From: Vinca minor
Lineage: Eukaryota > Streptophyta > Magnoliopsida > Gentianales > Apocynaceae
Direction of reading: 5' to 3'
Length of the DNA stretch: 64,000 nt
NCBI GenBank assembly: GCA_026122235.1
Contig: JAOCZM010000227.1
Coordinates: forward strand, 4,898,001-4,962,000
Below are positions 47,215-58,668 of this stretch, in pieces. The translations under genes and the position numbers were made by a program. Numbering within the stretch: position 1 is the stretch's first letter; the number at the start of each line of letters is the position of its first letter. The notes beneath the pieces are model-generated. The model was not told the origin of the DNA. It was given only the letters and a program-made list of their open reading frames with translations, and ran no database searches.

Positions 47215-47891
47215 CTCCGGAGGGTTTGGAATCTTCTGTCCATTTCCTGTTCTATCTTTTATTTCACTCGTTCTATATATGTATAAAAAAAATATATACT
47301 TGACGTCTTATTATTGTTATTATTATTAGTAAAAGACACTAGATAATAAACAAAGTTGAGAAAGAAGATTTGATGTGCTGACACTCTCGTTATTAAAATA
47401 CTGTTACTCCAACTTCCTCACTTAAGGTTAGTTTTTTTCAATTAAAGTATTAATAGATGTCAATTTTTTATTGATTGGAAAGGAAACGAGACACATAATG
47501 AGAATCGACAATTTTTACTGTGAGGTTTCAGGATTCGAGAGGGTTTGAAATCTTCTATCCATTTCCTGTTTTATCTTTTATTTTATTTGTTTTATATGTA
47601 TATAATTAACATGTCACACTTTTTCTTTAGTGTTCAACTATTTTTTAGATTATAATATATTTTTTTAAAAAATCGACACTTTGACATCTTATTATTATGG
47701 AAAATTCTGATATGGATCAGCTTCATGTGGACCTTGTGATCCAAAACGGACCACATCATTACATAATTAACCTATTATTATTATTAGTAGTAGGATACAC
47801 TAGATAGGAAACAAAGTTGAGATAGAAGATTTGATCCGCTGACCGGGAGAAAGTTTATAATCATTTAAATACTGTTACTCCAACTTCCTCT
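47215..47891. repeat. Local direct duplication
   Basis: The segment 47215-47420 (GAATCTTCTGTCCATTTCCTGTTC ... AGTTGAGA.AGAAGATTTGAT ... CTGTTACTCCAACTTCCTC) recurs at about 47540-47890. The second copy contains an insertion of a family C fragment (47699-47770), and its right end is interrupted by the CACTA element. Confidence 0.75.
47699..47770. repeat. MITE family C fragment
   Basis: GGAAAATTCTGATATGGATCAG and ATGTGGACCTTGTGATCC, CCACATCAT match one half of the foldback element at 58312-58462. Confidence 0.7.
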
Positions 47892-47971
47892 TACTACAAT
47901 AAAAAGGTCTATTGAGACGTTTGTCATATGTCGCAATAAGGGGAAAACGTCGATATAAATCTATACCAACA

Positions 47972-48667
47972 TTTTTACGACATTTGTTACCAGCGCCGGT
48001 ACCAATCTATTACGACGTTTGTTGCGTCATTTTAAAGTGTATCAAAAGGTACTTTTGCCAACATTTGTAAATAATCGCAATAAGTCGTCTATTCCGACGT
48101 TTGTAAATACCGTGAATAAGTAATTATTACGACATTTTTAAATAGTCGCAACAAAATACATATTTCAACATTCATAAATTTTGAAACCAGACTGGTCGAG
48201 CTGAGCCAAGCCGAGTCAGAGCCTAGACAAGCCGAGCCATCGAGTTTAGCCACCCTTGAAAAATATATAATAAATATTTTCCCTACTTAAAGAACATTTA
48301 TTACAAATGTCGCGTAAACATCGCATTTGCCTGTGTCGTTATGGTTTTTTACGACATTTGTTACCAGCGCCGGTATCAATCTATTACGACGTTTGTTGCG
48401 TAATTTTAAAGTGTATCAAAATGCACTTTTGCCAACATTTGTAAATAATCGCAATAAATCGTCTATTCCGACGTTTGTAAATATCGTGAATAAGTAGTTA
48501 TTACGACATTTTTAAATAGTCTCAACAAAATACATATTTCAACATTCATAAATTTTGAAACCAGACTGGTCGAGCTGAGCGAAGCCGAGTCAGAGCCTAG
48601 ACAAGCCGAGCCATCGAGTCTAGCCATCCTTGAAAAACATATAGTAAATATTTTCCCTACTTAAAGA
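47972..48667 (+). repeat. Tandem duplication inside the CACTA element
   Basis: Two 322 bp units (47972-48293 and 48346-48667), over 95% identical by eye, from TTTTTACGACATTTGTTACC to TTTTCCCTACTTAAAGA. Each contains GAGCTGAGC.AAGCCGAGTC and AAGCCGAGCCATCGAG. A spacer of about 52 bp separates them. Confidence 0.9.
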
Positions 48668-48680
48668 GATTGGAATTGAT

Positions 48681-48893
48681 CAAAAAGGTCCAATAGCCCA
48701 GTGGGGCATTGGCCGACCCGTGACCGAGAGGTCCCAGGTTCGATACCGTCCCCAAGCATGGGGTAAGATTTAATTGTCTCCCTTCTAGGGTTCTCTTCTC
48801 CTCTTATGAGGTGTTCTTCTCCGCTTTGCGGTTGGTTCTCTCCCCTTTGGGGTTTCGCCCTCGGGCGTTCAAAAAAAAAAAAAAGAGATGGGA
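48681..48893 (+). mobile_element. tRNA-derived SINE (family 1) inside the CACTA element
   Basis: A-box-like AGCCCAGTGGGGCATTGG and B-box GGTCCCAGGTTCGATACC, then pyrimidine-rich tail with CTTCTAGGGTTCTC and a poly-A of 14. AGAGATTGGAATTGA (48665-48679) and AGAGATGGGAATTGA (48894-48908) form a 15 bp target-site duplication with one mismatch. Same body as 11411-11600. Confidence 0.9.
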
Positions 48894-48965
48894 ATTGAAC
48901 ACGCGACCTCTTGCATTATGTCGTGCAATAGGCCGCTGAGTTAAATGATCATTTGTTATTTGTTA
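48894..48965 (-). other. tRNA-like sequence in the CACTA interior
   Basis: On the minus strand TTAACTCAGCGGCCTATTGC and GGTCGCGTGTTCAATTCCC look like A and B boxes about 35 bp apart, but the acceptor stem does not close. It is more likely the remnant of another SINE than a tRNA gene. Confidence 0.4.
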
Positions 48966-49810
48966 TTCCTCCTATTATATTTATTATAATGGAATTTTGG
49001 ATTTTTTTACCTTTACTTATTTTAATTTCTCTTTGTGTTTTGATTTTGTTATGAATCAAATTAAAATTAATACACTCTTATTAAAATTTTAATAATTAAA
49101 TGTCTTTAATTTTTCTTTACAAAAATATTTCAGAAACATAATCTTTGTATTTGTTTTTGTCTAAAAATGTCACGAGATCTAACGACAAAATATATAAATG
49201 TCGTTATATGAGTTGCAAAAAGTAACAATTTATAACATGTAATGTAAATGTCACTAACTAACATCAAATTGTCGGTAAGAATAAAAATTACTATAACTGT
49301 TGTTATGAAATGTCGTATAAAATCCAATTATAGCGATGTTTGTATGAAATGTCACATGATTTAATGATGTTGTGTATAAATGTCGCTATATGAGTCGCAA
49401 AATGTACCAATTTATAACAAAATTTAATATACACGTCGCTAAGTAACATCAAAATGTCGATTTTATCAACAGTTATTATAACCGATGCTATGAAACATCG
49501 TATAAAATTCAAATTTAGCGATGTTTGTCTGAAATGTCACAAGATCTGACGACATAGTATATAAATGTCGTTATATGAGTAACAAAAAGTAACAATTTAT
49601 AACAACATTTAATGTAAATGTCGCTAACCAACATCAAAACATCGTTTTGAATAACAATTACTATAATCGACGCTATGAAACGTCGTATAAAATCCAAACA
49701 TTGCGACGTTTGCAAAAAGTGTTGTTTTAACTTACTCTTTTTTGTTTTAAGTGATGTTTGATAAAAATGTTGGTACAAAAACGTCGCAAAAAAGTGTTTT
49801 TATTGTAGTG

Positions 49811-51050
49811 TCGGCTAAGAATATTTTGTTCCCGTTTAATGTTTCATTCTCTATTCTCACTAATAAGAAATTGACACATTAATTTTTTAATTAAAAAAAT
49901 TATAACCTAACAAAAATAGTGAAACCCGTATAGTTAAGGTGAACACGTGACAAACATCTATTCGCGGAATAGGGAAAGAAACACAGAAGGGGATAAAGGA
50001 TTTTTGGCCAACTTCCTCACTTAAGGTTAGTTTTTTTTTTTTTTTTTTCCCCTATATATTCTAAGAGTAAATAAATAATCTATTACTTACGTAAGAACTT
50101 GATAAAGAGAGTGATAAAATATATATGTGGACTCAAGATTTCTTATTCTGCTAAATACTGTGACTGAAGAATCGAAAAAGTAGGTTAAGGCCATGTTATG
50201 ATATTCGTGAGGGGCATTACAAATAATTCCTCTTGTAACTTCTTTACGGGACCGAATCTACTCAACTTGGGGATGGCTTTACTACGTAAACTCTTCTTCA
50301 AATATCTCTCCTCCTTTTAAAAGCAGCTTACAAAATCTTCTATAAACTCATGAAACATTTGAATACAACAATAAAATATTTGATTGAAGGGTAAAAGTGT
50401 CTATTTATCTTTAAATTAATGTATCACAATTATTTTTTTAATTCGAGTGTATTGTCTTAAAACGACACATAAATGAGAACGGAGGAAGTATTTGACAATA
50501 AATTTATAAAGTGTCTTGCTCTTAGAATATTACCGAAACAGATGGATTAGAGTTTGGCCTAACATTTGGTAATGAATTACCAAAGTGACTGCTCACAAAT
50601 TATAATATCACTGAAACAGTAATCTCCTATACTGTCACGTTTGCTACGGAATCATGTCCTCAATCAAAACCAAAAGACACTAAAGAGAAGGCAAACATAA
50701 GAATCATTTTGATTTATTTGCATATTATTATACTTCTTTCATTTAACATTTATATGCATGGGAAACGATTGCCCCAGTGGAAAAGGCATCACATCCCAGG
50801 GGTAAAACTTTGGGATCGATTCCCATATCCCCACGCCCCCATAAAAAAAAAAAAAAAAACATTTATATGCACCTTCATGAAACATTTGAATATCAACTTT
50901 TTTCCCCTTCAATGGGACCCCCTCTTTAATTCTTATTCATGCAAAAATATTCATTCGAAGCATCTCCTCAATTCCGTGCTAAGATACTCCAACAACCTGT
51001 CAAATGACTCAAAACCCCCATCATCTCCAGCTGGTGCCATTCTATATGTC
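49811..51050. other. Intergenic sequence
   Basis: CCAACTTCCTCACTTAAGGTTAG at 50009 repeats the sequence at 47410. GAACGGAGGAAGTA near 50478 is a Stowaway right end without a partner. No gene was recognised. Confidence 0.45.
50760..50867 (+). mobile_element. tRNA-derived SINE (family 2)
   Basis: TTGCCCCAGTGGAAAAGGC (A box), TTTGGGATCGATTCCCATA (B box), then TCCCCACGCCCCC and poly-A. AACATTTATATGCA flanks both sides (50746-50759 and 50868-50881), a perfect 14 bp target-site duplication. Same family as 25732-25829. Confidence 0.92.
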
Positions 51051-51203
51051 AAAAATTCAATTATATGACTGTCTTTCTAAGACTGACCCCTGATCATCTT
51101 ATATGAATTAAGTGGGGATCTATCTATAGATGTGGACTCCCCTCAATTCATGTGAGATGACAGTGAACCAGTTTCACAAGGACGGTAATAGGATTGAGTG
51201 ACT
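51051..51203. repeat. Foldback MITE family A
   Basis: Left end AAAAATTCAATTATATGACTG, right end inverse (AATAGGATTGAGTGACTC). Internal arms TATATGAATTAAGTGGGG and CCCCTCAATTCATGTGAG with ATCTATAGATGTGG at the loop. A (TA)n run follows directly. Confidence 0.75.
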
Positions 51204-51379
51204 CTATATATATATATATATATGTCACGGGAAACATCTTTGAAGTTCAGACTGCTTTCGAATGTAGGCCTAAATCGCAAATCATGTGCTTGTTAGTACT
51301 CATACTGCTTCACAATCGTTTTAGTTATATTAAAATAAATATTCAAAAATATTTAGTTATATACTTATACACTATTTAC

Positions 51380-53197
51380 TGTAGAATTTTTTTATTATAT
51401 ATTTGAATAAATATTTGGGTGGGCGAGTATCTAGAGTACGAACACAAAGATCAAATCTCACAATAATACTACAAAGAGGAGCAGACAATATTCTATGCAT
51501 AAGGATCTATAATGCTAACCACACCACAATTCTACTCCAGACCACACTCAAAGCCACACAAAATACGTAGACAACTCTCCTATTTATACGTAGTCAAACC
51601 CCCTCCTATAATCTCTAAGATATCTAGGAAATATAATCTGATTAGGATACTAAATAGGAAATCTAATTTAACTAGGAAACTGTTAAAGCAGTCCTATTAC
51701 AATAAAACTAGTAATTAACAAAATTAAATATTCTCATAAATAACAATAAGCTTGATTCAATAATTCCAATATTGCCTTAAGCTCGGTAATAAATTCGGTT
51801 CAATTCCATCACGAGCAAAAATCTCCATTGCAATTTCTTTCGCTTTTACAATCTGTGCAACAACAATTTATAATTAACATTCCTCTTCGCATGAGAAGTC
51901 GACAAAATCTTGGACGTTGCAAACAATTTCATTACTAACTTCTCCTTATCAAATAAGTCAATCATATCTACCCATTCAGATTCAACTTCATAATAACTCT
52001 GCAAGATAAGATCTCAAAAACTCACTTTTTTCAATCAAAGAAAATCCATTAATTTTAGAACAATTATTACCATATTCATCAACAAAGAATGAATGCAAAT
52101 CTTGATTTGATATCTCATAATTTTCACTCATTCCATTCTCGTTTATCTGGTCATCCAGGCCATGCAACAAACCAATGTCTACCAATTAATCCACCTCAAT
52201 AATTTTATCTACCACAATATCTTACTCTTTCAACACTAAGATTATCACAATTATCTACCAAATCAATAATCTGTGAACAATCTTGAATAAACAATTCATC
52301 ATCAATTGTAGCACTCAATGAATAAGGTACGTCAATATTATCTTGAGAAGAATTTATCGAATTATTATTTCCACACTTATCCAAATCAATATTTTCTTCC
52401 AACTCAACTAAAGAACTACCAATAAAAGAAACTTTCATCTTTTTTCAATTTTCTCTTTTCCAACAATATTTATACAAGAAATATTACCTCCATAACGAGT
52501 AATCAAATGATTCCAAGTCTCTTTTGCCGATTTAATTTTGACAAATTGTCTTGCAACATCTGATGTTACCTTAATACCGAGTTGGTGTCTTACAAAGACA
52601 TTTTTCCACCGTTTCTTCTCATCTTCATCCGTCAATTGGTGGTTGGAAGAGGTTCTTCAAAACCTTCCTCAATAATCTTCCACAAATCAAGACTCACAAA
52701 ATAAATTTCCATAAATTTTCGCCAAATATCAAAATCATTTTTGCCATCAAAGACAAAAACTGGACAACTCAAAAATCGAGGATCCATCATGTAGATTCAT
52801 CACATAACACTAGCTCAATCAAGCTCTGATACCAATTGTACAATTTTTTTATTATATATTTGAATAAATATTTGGGTGGGTGAGTGCATAGAGCACGAAC
52901 ACAAAGATCAAATCTCAAAACAATATTATGGAGAGGAGCGAACAATATTTTATGCATCCAACTCTCAAATTCATAAGAATCTATAATACTAACCACACCA
53001 CAATTCTACTCCAGACCACACTCAAACCCTCCTAGAATCTATAAGATATCTAGAAAATATAATCTGACTGGGATACTAACTAGGAAATCTAATTTAACTA
53101 AGAAACTGTTAAAGCAGTCCTATCACGATAAAATTAGTAATTAACAAAATTAAATATTCTCCTAAATAATAATAAGCCAGTTTTAATAATTCCAACA
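51380..53197 (-). mobile_element. Gag-only copia-type LTR retrotransposon
   Basis: Two LTRs of about 365-390 bp (51380-51771 and about 52837-53197) lie in direct orientation, diverged by indels. Read on the minus strand each starts TGTTGGAATTATT (TATTGG in the 3' copy). Next to the 5' LTR (plus coordinates 52836-52820) lies TTGGTATCAGAGCTTGA, the primer binding site for initiator tRNA-Met. Borders TTTAC / TTAAC may be a 5 bp duplication. The 1.06 kb interior has only a gag remnant, so the element is non-autonomous. Confidence 0.85.
51950..52800 (-). pseudogene. Copia gag (UBN2-type) remnant
   Basis: Minus-strand pieces read PVFVFDGKNDFDIWRKFME (about 52770-52700) and FVSLDLWKIIEEGFEE, followed by a frame shift to TDEDEKKRWKNVFVRHQL (52635 on), ARQFVKIKSAKETWNHL and TRYGG. 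This is the order of a copia gag UBN2 domain. Acidic frames downstream (52438-51988) do not match a known domain. Several frameshifts are present. Confidence 0.75.
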
Positions 53198-53367
53198 TTA
53201 ACTATTTCAGACAATTAAAATATAGAATGGATATCAAAGTTGAGTAGAGGAGTAGGTAGTTGCATGTGAATATATTTTCAGTAAAAATATGTATTAAAAA
53301 ATATATTTATTTTATCATTAAATTAAATATCAATTGTAATTTTGATCTACAAGGTATTAAAGAAAAC

Positions 53368-56300
53368 GGGGATTTGCATTAGTATGACACTGATTGGGCA
53401 GAATGGTCATACCATGGCAATCAAAATTTTGGGGACAACATTTTTGTCGAGGACGGAAGTGGGTGACTTCCGTCTCGAATGGCAGAAAGTTTTTGGCAAA
53501 ACATTTTTTTTTTTGGATACAATTTTTTTAGTTGGTATTTTTACAACATAAAAAATCATTAAAACATAATATTTATCAAAATATGTGTACGAAAATTACT
53601 TTGGTAAAACCGATTTAATTAATAAAAAACGAACGTAAAAACAAAGAAATCGTATATAACACATAAATAAAACAAATTGTATGTAACAAAAATTAAACAA
53701 ATGTAAGCAAAACAAAGTAAATTCTGTCTACCGCCCCGATGATGTGTATATATCAGGCCTTTACCGGTCTTTTCGGAGATAGTATGTGTGGCCATCTCTC
53801 GTTCGCCTGACACTACCATGTTCCGTTGCGATGAATTCTACACATTCGGGGGTCGCTGGAGCAGTGAAGTGTGCTGCTGCATCTGAGACTGATCCAAGTC
53901 GAGGCTGAACGATGGCGTCCCACCAAAAAAGATTGTCGGCTGTCCCGATGTAGAGGTCCCCGCTCCAGGATGCCCCCCGTTTGAATACCGGGAGAATAAG
54001 TGTCGATGCTCGAAAATTGGAATTGGAATTGAAATTCGGATGGTACATTGGCCTGAGTCTGATCTTCCTGTGCTTGAAACGGTCCCGCCTCATCGCCACG
54101 TTGCCTCAGGCGCCGCGTGGCAAGCTGCTCATTTGTAGCCTGCCGCGTTCTACAAGTAATTTGTCTCCCAACCGCAGCCCTACCTGGAACATGCTCATTC
54201 GGTTGTGTGACCAATTGTAGAACTGCAACATCTACTGCATCGGCAGCGCGCGATCTGCACGCAATTGTCTTCACAGCCGCTACAAATTGCATATTTTATG
54301 GTTTTGGCAGCCCAGGTGATGAGATCCTTGTACTGGCGGTTAGTTCGAGGGGCAGGCTTCTCGAATTTTTCCAGTATCAACCTGTTTGACTCCTTATGTA
54401 ATAAAAAAATATTTAAATTAGTATATTAAAGATTTATGTTGACAACAAAACGAATAAAACTTACCAAAATATCGTCAATTGTAGCGTTGGGTTGAATGCC
54501 CATCAGGAGTGGCCTGAGATACCTATTTTGTGGGTTCGTCATACGGTGAACGGTAATGTGATTGTACAAATCCATGTACTCGCGGGTTAGTGCAATAACA
54601 TTACCGAGAACGGGAGCAGCGTCCGCCAGTGCATCGATGCGGTCGTCCCACAACTGTATGTATACGTGGTGGAAGTTTTCCCAATTTTTTTCCGGGCCCG
54701 TCTTCCATGTGTGGAGGTCAATACCCTCGATAGTACCCTCCATCCCTACCGGGATTGGTACCACCTGCTGGAAGCCAAATTGCATCACAACCCTGTCAAG
54801 GGTGGTACTCCACCATCTCAAAGCAAATGAGTGATGTACGGGCTCGACAGGTCCTCATGAACTCTTCATCCCGAGCCACTTTCTCGGCAGTTACCCAATC
54901 AGGGTACGGTCTCCACATAATCTGCAAAATAAATTGAAGTTAATGTAAAAACAATTTATTTAATAAATAAAAAAATTCCAAGAACATCGAATTTAACTTA
55001 CCCATTGTGTCTCTGTCAATAAATCGAGTTGTTCACGGAACACCAACAGTTGCGATTTTCGTCGCGTTAAGGATACTTCGACATGTATTCTACTTTGCCC
55101 CGTAAGGTCTACCGTCAGCGGGGATATCATTTAGAATCGGGCCTCGGTTCGCCGGACGGAGACATGAAATTCGCTCATATGCCCACAACTGGTAAAACCA
55201 AACAACATCGATTATTAAATATTCGAATTACATATTAAACATAAAAATTTATATAATTTAGACAAACCTAAATCAACAAACTACAGTCGGCCATGTCCTT
55301 GGAATCAGTCATGCATGAGATGCACATATGGCGGTACAAATGTGCAAGGACACAACTAGCCCAAAAAGTCGGGTCATGCTCGAGGATACCACTGTTGGTG
55401 AGTAGATAACGCATGTTTCCCCGGTACCCCGACTTATTGAGAAAAATAAAAGTAGACATCAAGAGGAAAACTAAAGCCCTAGCCTTCTGCTCTATCGCCA
55501 AGTCAGTAACATCATGGCCTAGGGGCTCACTAATGTGGGCATAAACCTCTAACAACCCGAGGATGTTTCCCCTAATTGAAGCCACTGCGGGTCGGAATCC
55601 TAAAAGTTCGAACACGCGCTCAATCCACTGAGTTGGACTCATATTGAAGTCTCCAGCCCACGACACTACGTCACCCCTAGTAGGTAGTCCTAGAAGACAT
55701 CCTACGTCCTCTAGTGTAATGGTTACCTCACCGCAACGTAGGTGAAACATATGGGTCTCCGGGCGCCATCTCTCTACTAATGTTGTCACTAGAGCGTGAT
55801 CTACCTTCATGTGTCCCAATCTACAACATCCCCCAAAACCTGATTGGTCTATCAGATAAATTACTCGCGGGTTGGTTTCTCTTTGGTACGCGTCATAAAA
55901 CTGACCGTCGTTTCTAATAATTTTTAGTGGATTGTTTAGTAACTCATCCCCGTGCCATATTCTTAAAGATCTATGGGATTTCTGTTTGATTAAAACACTA
56001 TCATCATAAGGATCAGGCTGAAGATGAGTATGAATAGACATCTATACAAAAAAAAACATTAGACATACAATTTATCAGAAAAACACATGTTATGTCACCA
56101 AAATCACAAATGCTCCAAGTATAAATTCACAAATTCACAATTCACAAAAACCCTAAATTCATAAATTCCCTAAATTCACAAATACCCAAAAATCACAAAC
56201 ACAAAAAATTCACGAAATAAACAAATTACTCTAAATTCCCAAATTCACATCTATTTATAATTTAGCTCCAGGCCCACTTCCATTCTGGACAAAAATGTTT

Positions 56301-56369
56301 TCTCCAATATTTTGACTGCCATGGTTAGCCATTTCTACTAAATCATGGTTAGTTTAATGCAAACCCCCA
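53368..56369. mobile_element. 3.0 kb Mutator-like element carrying a PMD gene
   Basis: The left end (GGGGATTTGCATTAG...CATACCATGGCAATC) and the right end on the other strand (GGGGGTTTGCATTAAACTAACC...GGCTAACCATGGCAGTC) are inverted and match the 9.1 kb element in order. GAGGACGGAAGTGGGTGACTTCCGTC follows at the left; the right end keeps only a reduced CCACTTCCATTCTGG. Possible duplication: TAAAGAAAAC (53358-53367) and AAAAAAAAAC (56370-56379), two mismatches. The only coding content is a PMD gene on the minus strand. This copy is free of retrotransposon insertions and gives the ground plan of the family. Confidence 0.85.
53744..56041 (-). pseudogene. Plant mobile domain (PMD) gene with late nonsense changes
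   Basis: Exon 1 (56041 to about 55268) has a 257-codon open frame: MSIHTHLQPDPYDDSVL, RSLRIWHGDELLNNP, GFGGCCRLGHMKVDHALVTT, TITLEDVGCLLGLPTRGDVV, FELLGFRPAV, LEVYAHISEPLGHDV and HLYRHMCISCM. This is the amino half of the PMD core. The frame ends in TAG directly before a splice donor (TTGATTTAG|GTTTG), where the 9.1 kb copy has CAG. Exon 2 (about 55195-55010, LWAYERISCLRP) and exon 3 (about 54926-54463, IMWRPYPDWVTAEKVA ... VMQFGFQQVVPIPVGMEG) carry further stops and a frameshift near 54800. The tail (54395-53744) ends RTRDGHTYYLRKDR. Exon 1 could still make a truncated protein. Confidence 0.8.
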
Positions 56370-56624
56370 AAAAAAAACAACTGTAGACGCTTTAATGGTA
56401 TCAAGTGCACGAGGAGTGACGGGAGAAATTGGTAAATTCATCTGAGGTTATAAAGCTTATTCTTGTCCTCATATTCCTTCAATCTCTGCATCTTTATTCC
56501 ATTTCCCTTTTAGAAACTAGGATGAAGCTGCCTCATCATCCTCACGTTCATTTATCTTTACTACATGCACGTCCCGTTTTCCCATACATATTTTCTATGT
56601 ATAGGATCAAAAGATGGCAAAAAA

Positions 56625-56779
56625 TTATTTATCTTCGTGGATATCCTTATTTCTCTATCTAACTAATTATAATTCGTCATCTGTATATATAATTGAAAAA
56701 AATATTTACATATCAAATTCTGATTGGTTGAGTACGTGAATGAGGACATACACAGGGAAAGACGATTTTCACCCTCAAA
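56625..56779. repeat. Foldback MITE family B, degenerate copy
   Basis: The right end AAAGACGATTTTCACCC and the internal ATAATTCGTCATCTGTATATATAATT / TCTGATTGGTTGAG match the other family B copies. The left end is eroded. Confidence 0.65.
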
Positions 56780-57146
56780 AGATACACCATGCACGTCACC
56801 TTATCAGCTCCTCTCTTACTCAAGTTTTATTTTACACCTAATTAATTGGTCCGGATTTACGTTAAACTTGTAATTGTAAAAGACTTTTTTATTTATTGGT
56901 AATACTTGTACAACTATGACCACGGAAATTATGATCTAGTGGTTATGAATTTACATTTATCTAATAATTGTAAAAGACTTTTAATTTACTGGTCCTACTT
57001 GAATAATAAATCATAATTTTTTTTCTATTACTTTATTGAAGTTTAGAATTATGATGTGACATTTTATTTAACGTGCCCGTATAAAATTTGTAATAGTTTA
57101 CCTCTACATTGCATTTTAAGGAGGAAAAAGCTGGCATCTAGAATGT

Positions 57147-57306
57147 GGTGAAAATCGTCTGTATCCATCTGTATATATATTTTTGTGCCCAACTAATAAG
57201 AATTCGTCATGTGATTATTTTCTAAAATTATATATACACATAATGAATTGTGATTGGTTGGGCATATAAATAAGTATATAGACAGGTACATGACGATTAT
57301 TTGCCC
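57147..57306. repeat. Foldback MITE family B
   Basis: Left end GGTGAAAATCGTCTGTATCC, right end inverse (TACATGACGATTATTTGCCC). Internal arms GTGCCCAACTAATAAGAATTCG and GAATTGTGATTGGTTGGGCA. Confidence 0.8.
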
Positions 57307-57794
57307 TAGAATGAAATAAAGCACTAGCAAAGTAGTTAAAGAAACCGAAATAGATTCGCTAAAAATGTGAATTATTGTATTTTAGGAAGCTCACTTTGCT
57401 TGTTCACACACACATCCCCCTTTTATGCTCACTACTATTGTAGTATAAATTGTAAACTTGATCTATTGATCTCTATTCACGTTCTTTTTATTATAAGTAA
57501 GACCGCCAGAAACATATGCATAACCAATTAATTCAGGTTTATGATACATTTTTCCACTTTATAGGGTAGAGGTAAATTAATATAAATCTAATAATGTTAT
57601 TTGATTTTAGCAATAGGAGTGAAAAATATGTACCATATATGCTATGAAGAGAATCTTTAATTGATTTTTTTTAACTAAAAAAAGAAAAGGAAACATGAAG
57701 AACATTTTTTTTTGCTAAGTAAAACATGAAGAACATTACTTTCCATAATTCTTAGATAACTATAGCATTATGTGTAAGAATTACTAAAGGATCT

Positions 57795-57964
57795 GCTTCT
57801 ATTGGATTTAGTCTGATTTTGAGTTTGAGACTGAGGTTTAAACTCTCTTTGATTGAGTCTGAAAATGAAATTTAAATTATTAAACCATTTAAAATTTGGT
57901 TTGAGTTTGAGACTGGTCTGAGACTGAAACCATAATCTCAAAGTGAAACACAATTCAAACAAAC
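57795..57964. repeat. Family D repeat copy
   Basis: TTCTATTGGATTTAGTCTGA, TTTGAGTTTGAGACTGAGG and GAGTCTGAAAATGAAATTTAA are arranged as in 61927-62099 (reverse) and 37024-37200. The right end CAATTCAAACAAACCC is the inverse of the left. Confidence 0.6.
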
Positions 57965-58003
57965 CCAAAGCGGAAAAGCAGGCAGTATATATATGTATTT
58001 GTT

Positions 58004-58166
58004 GGGCAAAAATAATCATCTGTACCCGTATATGTACCCATTCATGTGCCCAATCATTCACAATTCACTATGTATATATACAATTAGAAGAAATATTCAC
58101 ATGGCGAATTCTGAGTGATTGGGCACAAGGATAAAAACGTACACGGGTAGAGAAGATTTTCACCCT
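58004..58166. repeat. Foldback MITE family B
   Basis: Left end GGGCAAAAATAATCATCTGTA, right end inverse (ACGGGTAGAGAAGATTTTCACCC). Internal arms CATGTGCCCAATCATTCACA and GAGTGATTGGGCAC. Confidence 0.8.
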
Positions 58167-58311
58167 ATTTGCAGCTGCATGTTATATACAATCTATAGAG
58201 CCTTACAATCCAAGAATAGAAACCTTACTGGAAACATTCAATAACATTATCATACATAAAGAAAATCCTAGCTAGGTTATGTTCTTGGATTCTCAAAAGC
58301 AATGTGAAACA

Positions 58312-58462
58312 GGATAATTCTGATATGGACCAAGTTAATTGGACTTGGCGGTGCAGAATTTGGCTACATCATCACAAAGTTGTTCCTCTCCTCATTCTGT
58401 GGTGATGTGGCCAGTTCTGAACCACAAGATCCACATAAACCTGGTTCATATCAGAATTTTCC
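58312..58462. repeat. Foldback MITE family C
   Basis: Left end GGATAATTCTGATATGGACCA, right end inverse (CTGGTTCATATCAGAATTTTCC). Internal arms contain TGGCTACATCATCACA and TGTGGTGATGTGGCCA. Fragments of the same family lie at 47699-47770 and 58669-58733. Confidence 0.8.
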
Positions 58463-58668
58463 TTGGGAAAGTAAGTAAGACAGCAATGAGCTTTTGATAA
58501 AATCACCAAAATATATGCATTTCTATAAAGGGAATTGTTCTTCAACAAGTATTCTTCTGTTCTAGAAATGAGTGCCAACAACACTAACAAAGTATTTTTA
58601 GTGCACTTTTACAATATCCTACAATATTGTTTTCCTATATAGAAAACAAAAATAAAAAAAGGAAAATA

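Larger units (their letters stand above)
47892..49810. mobile_element. Non-autonomous CACTA-type element
   Basis: Ends are TACTACAATAAAAAG (left; expected CACTACAA) and, inverse, CACTACAATAAAAACAC (right, ending 49810). Subterminal regions are dense in CGACGTTTGTA / TGTCGCTAT / GACATTTATA variants in both orientations, as in CACTA (En/Spm) transposons. Flanking trinucleotides TCT and TCG agree in two of three bases. The interior holds a tandem duplication (47972-48667) and a SINE. No transposase frame; minus-strand frames at 49130-49778 are translations of the subterminal repeats. Confidence 0.8.
56370..57770. other. Intergenic MITE field
   Basis: Apart from the family B elements listed, no gene is visible. 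The short plus-strand frame at 56429-56662 has a hydrophobic start but no recognised domain, and it overlaps a MITE. Confidence 0.45.

Noticed and set aside
49130..49778. Four related minus-strand frames with repeated hydrophobic peptides
   Set aside because: They are translations of the CACTA subterminal repeats; similarity between them comes from DNA repetition.
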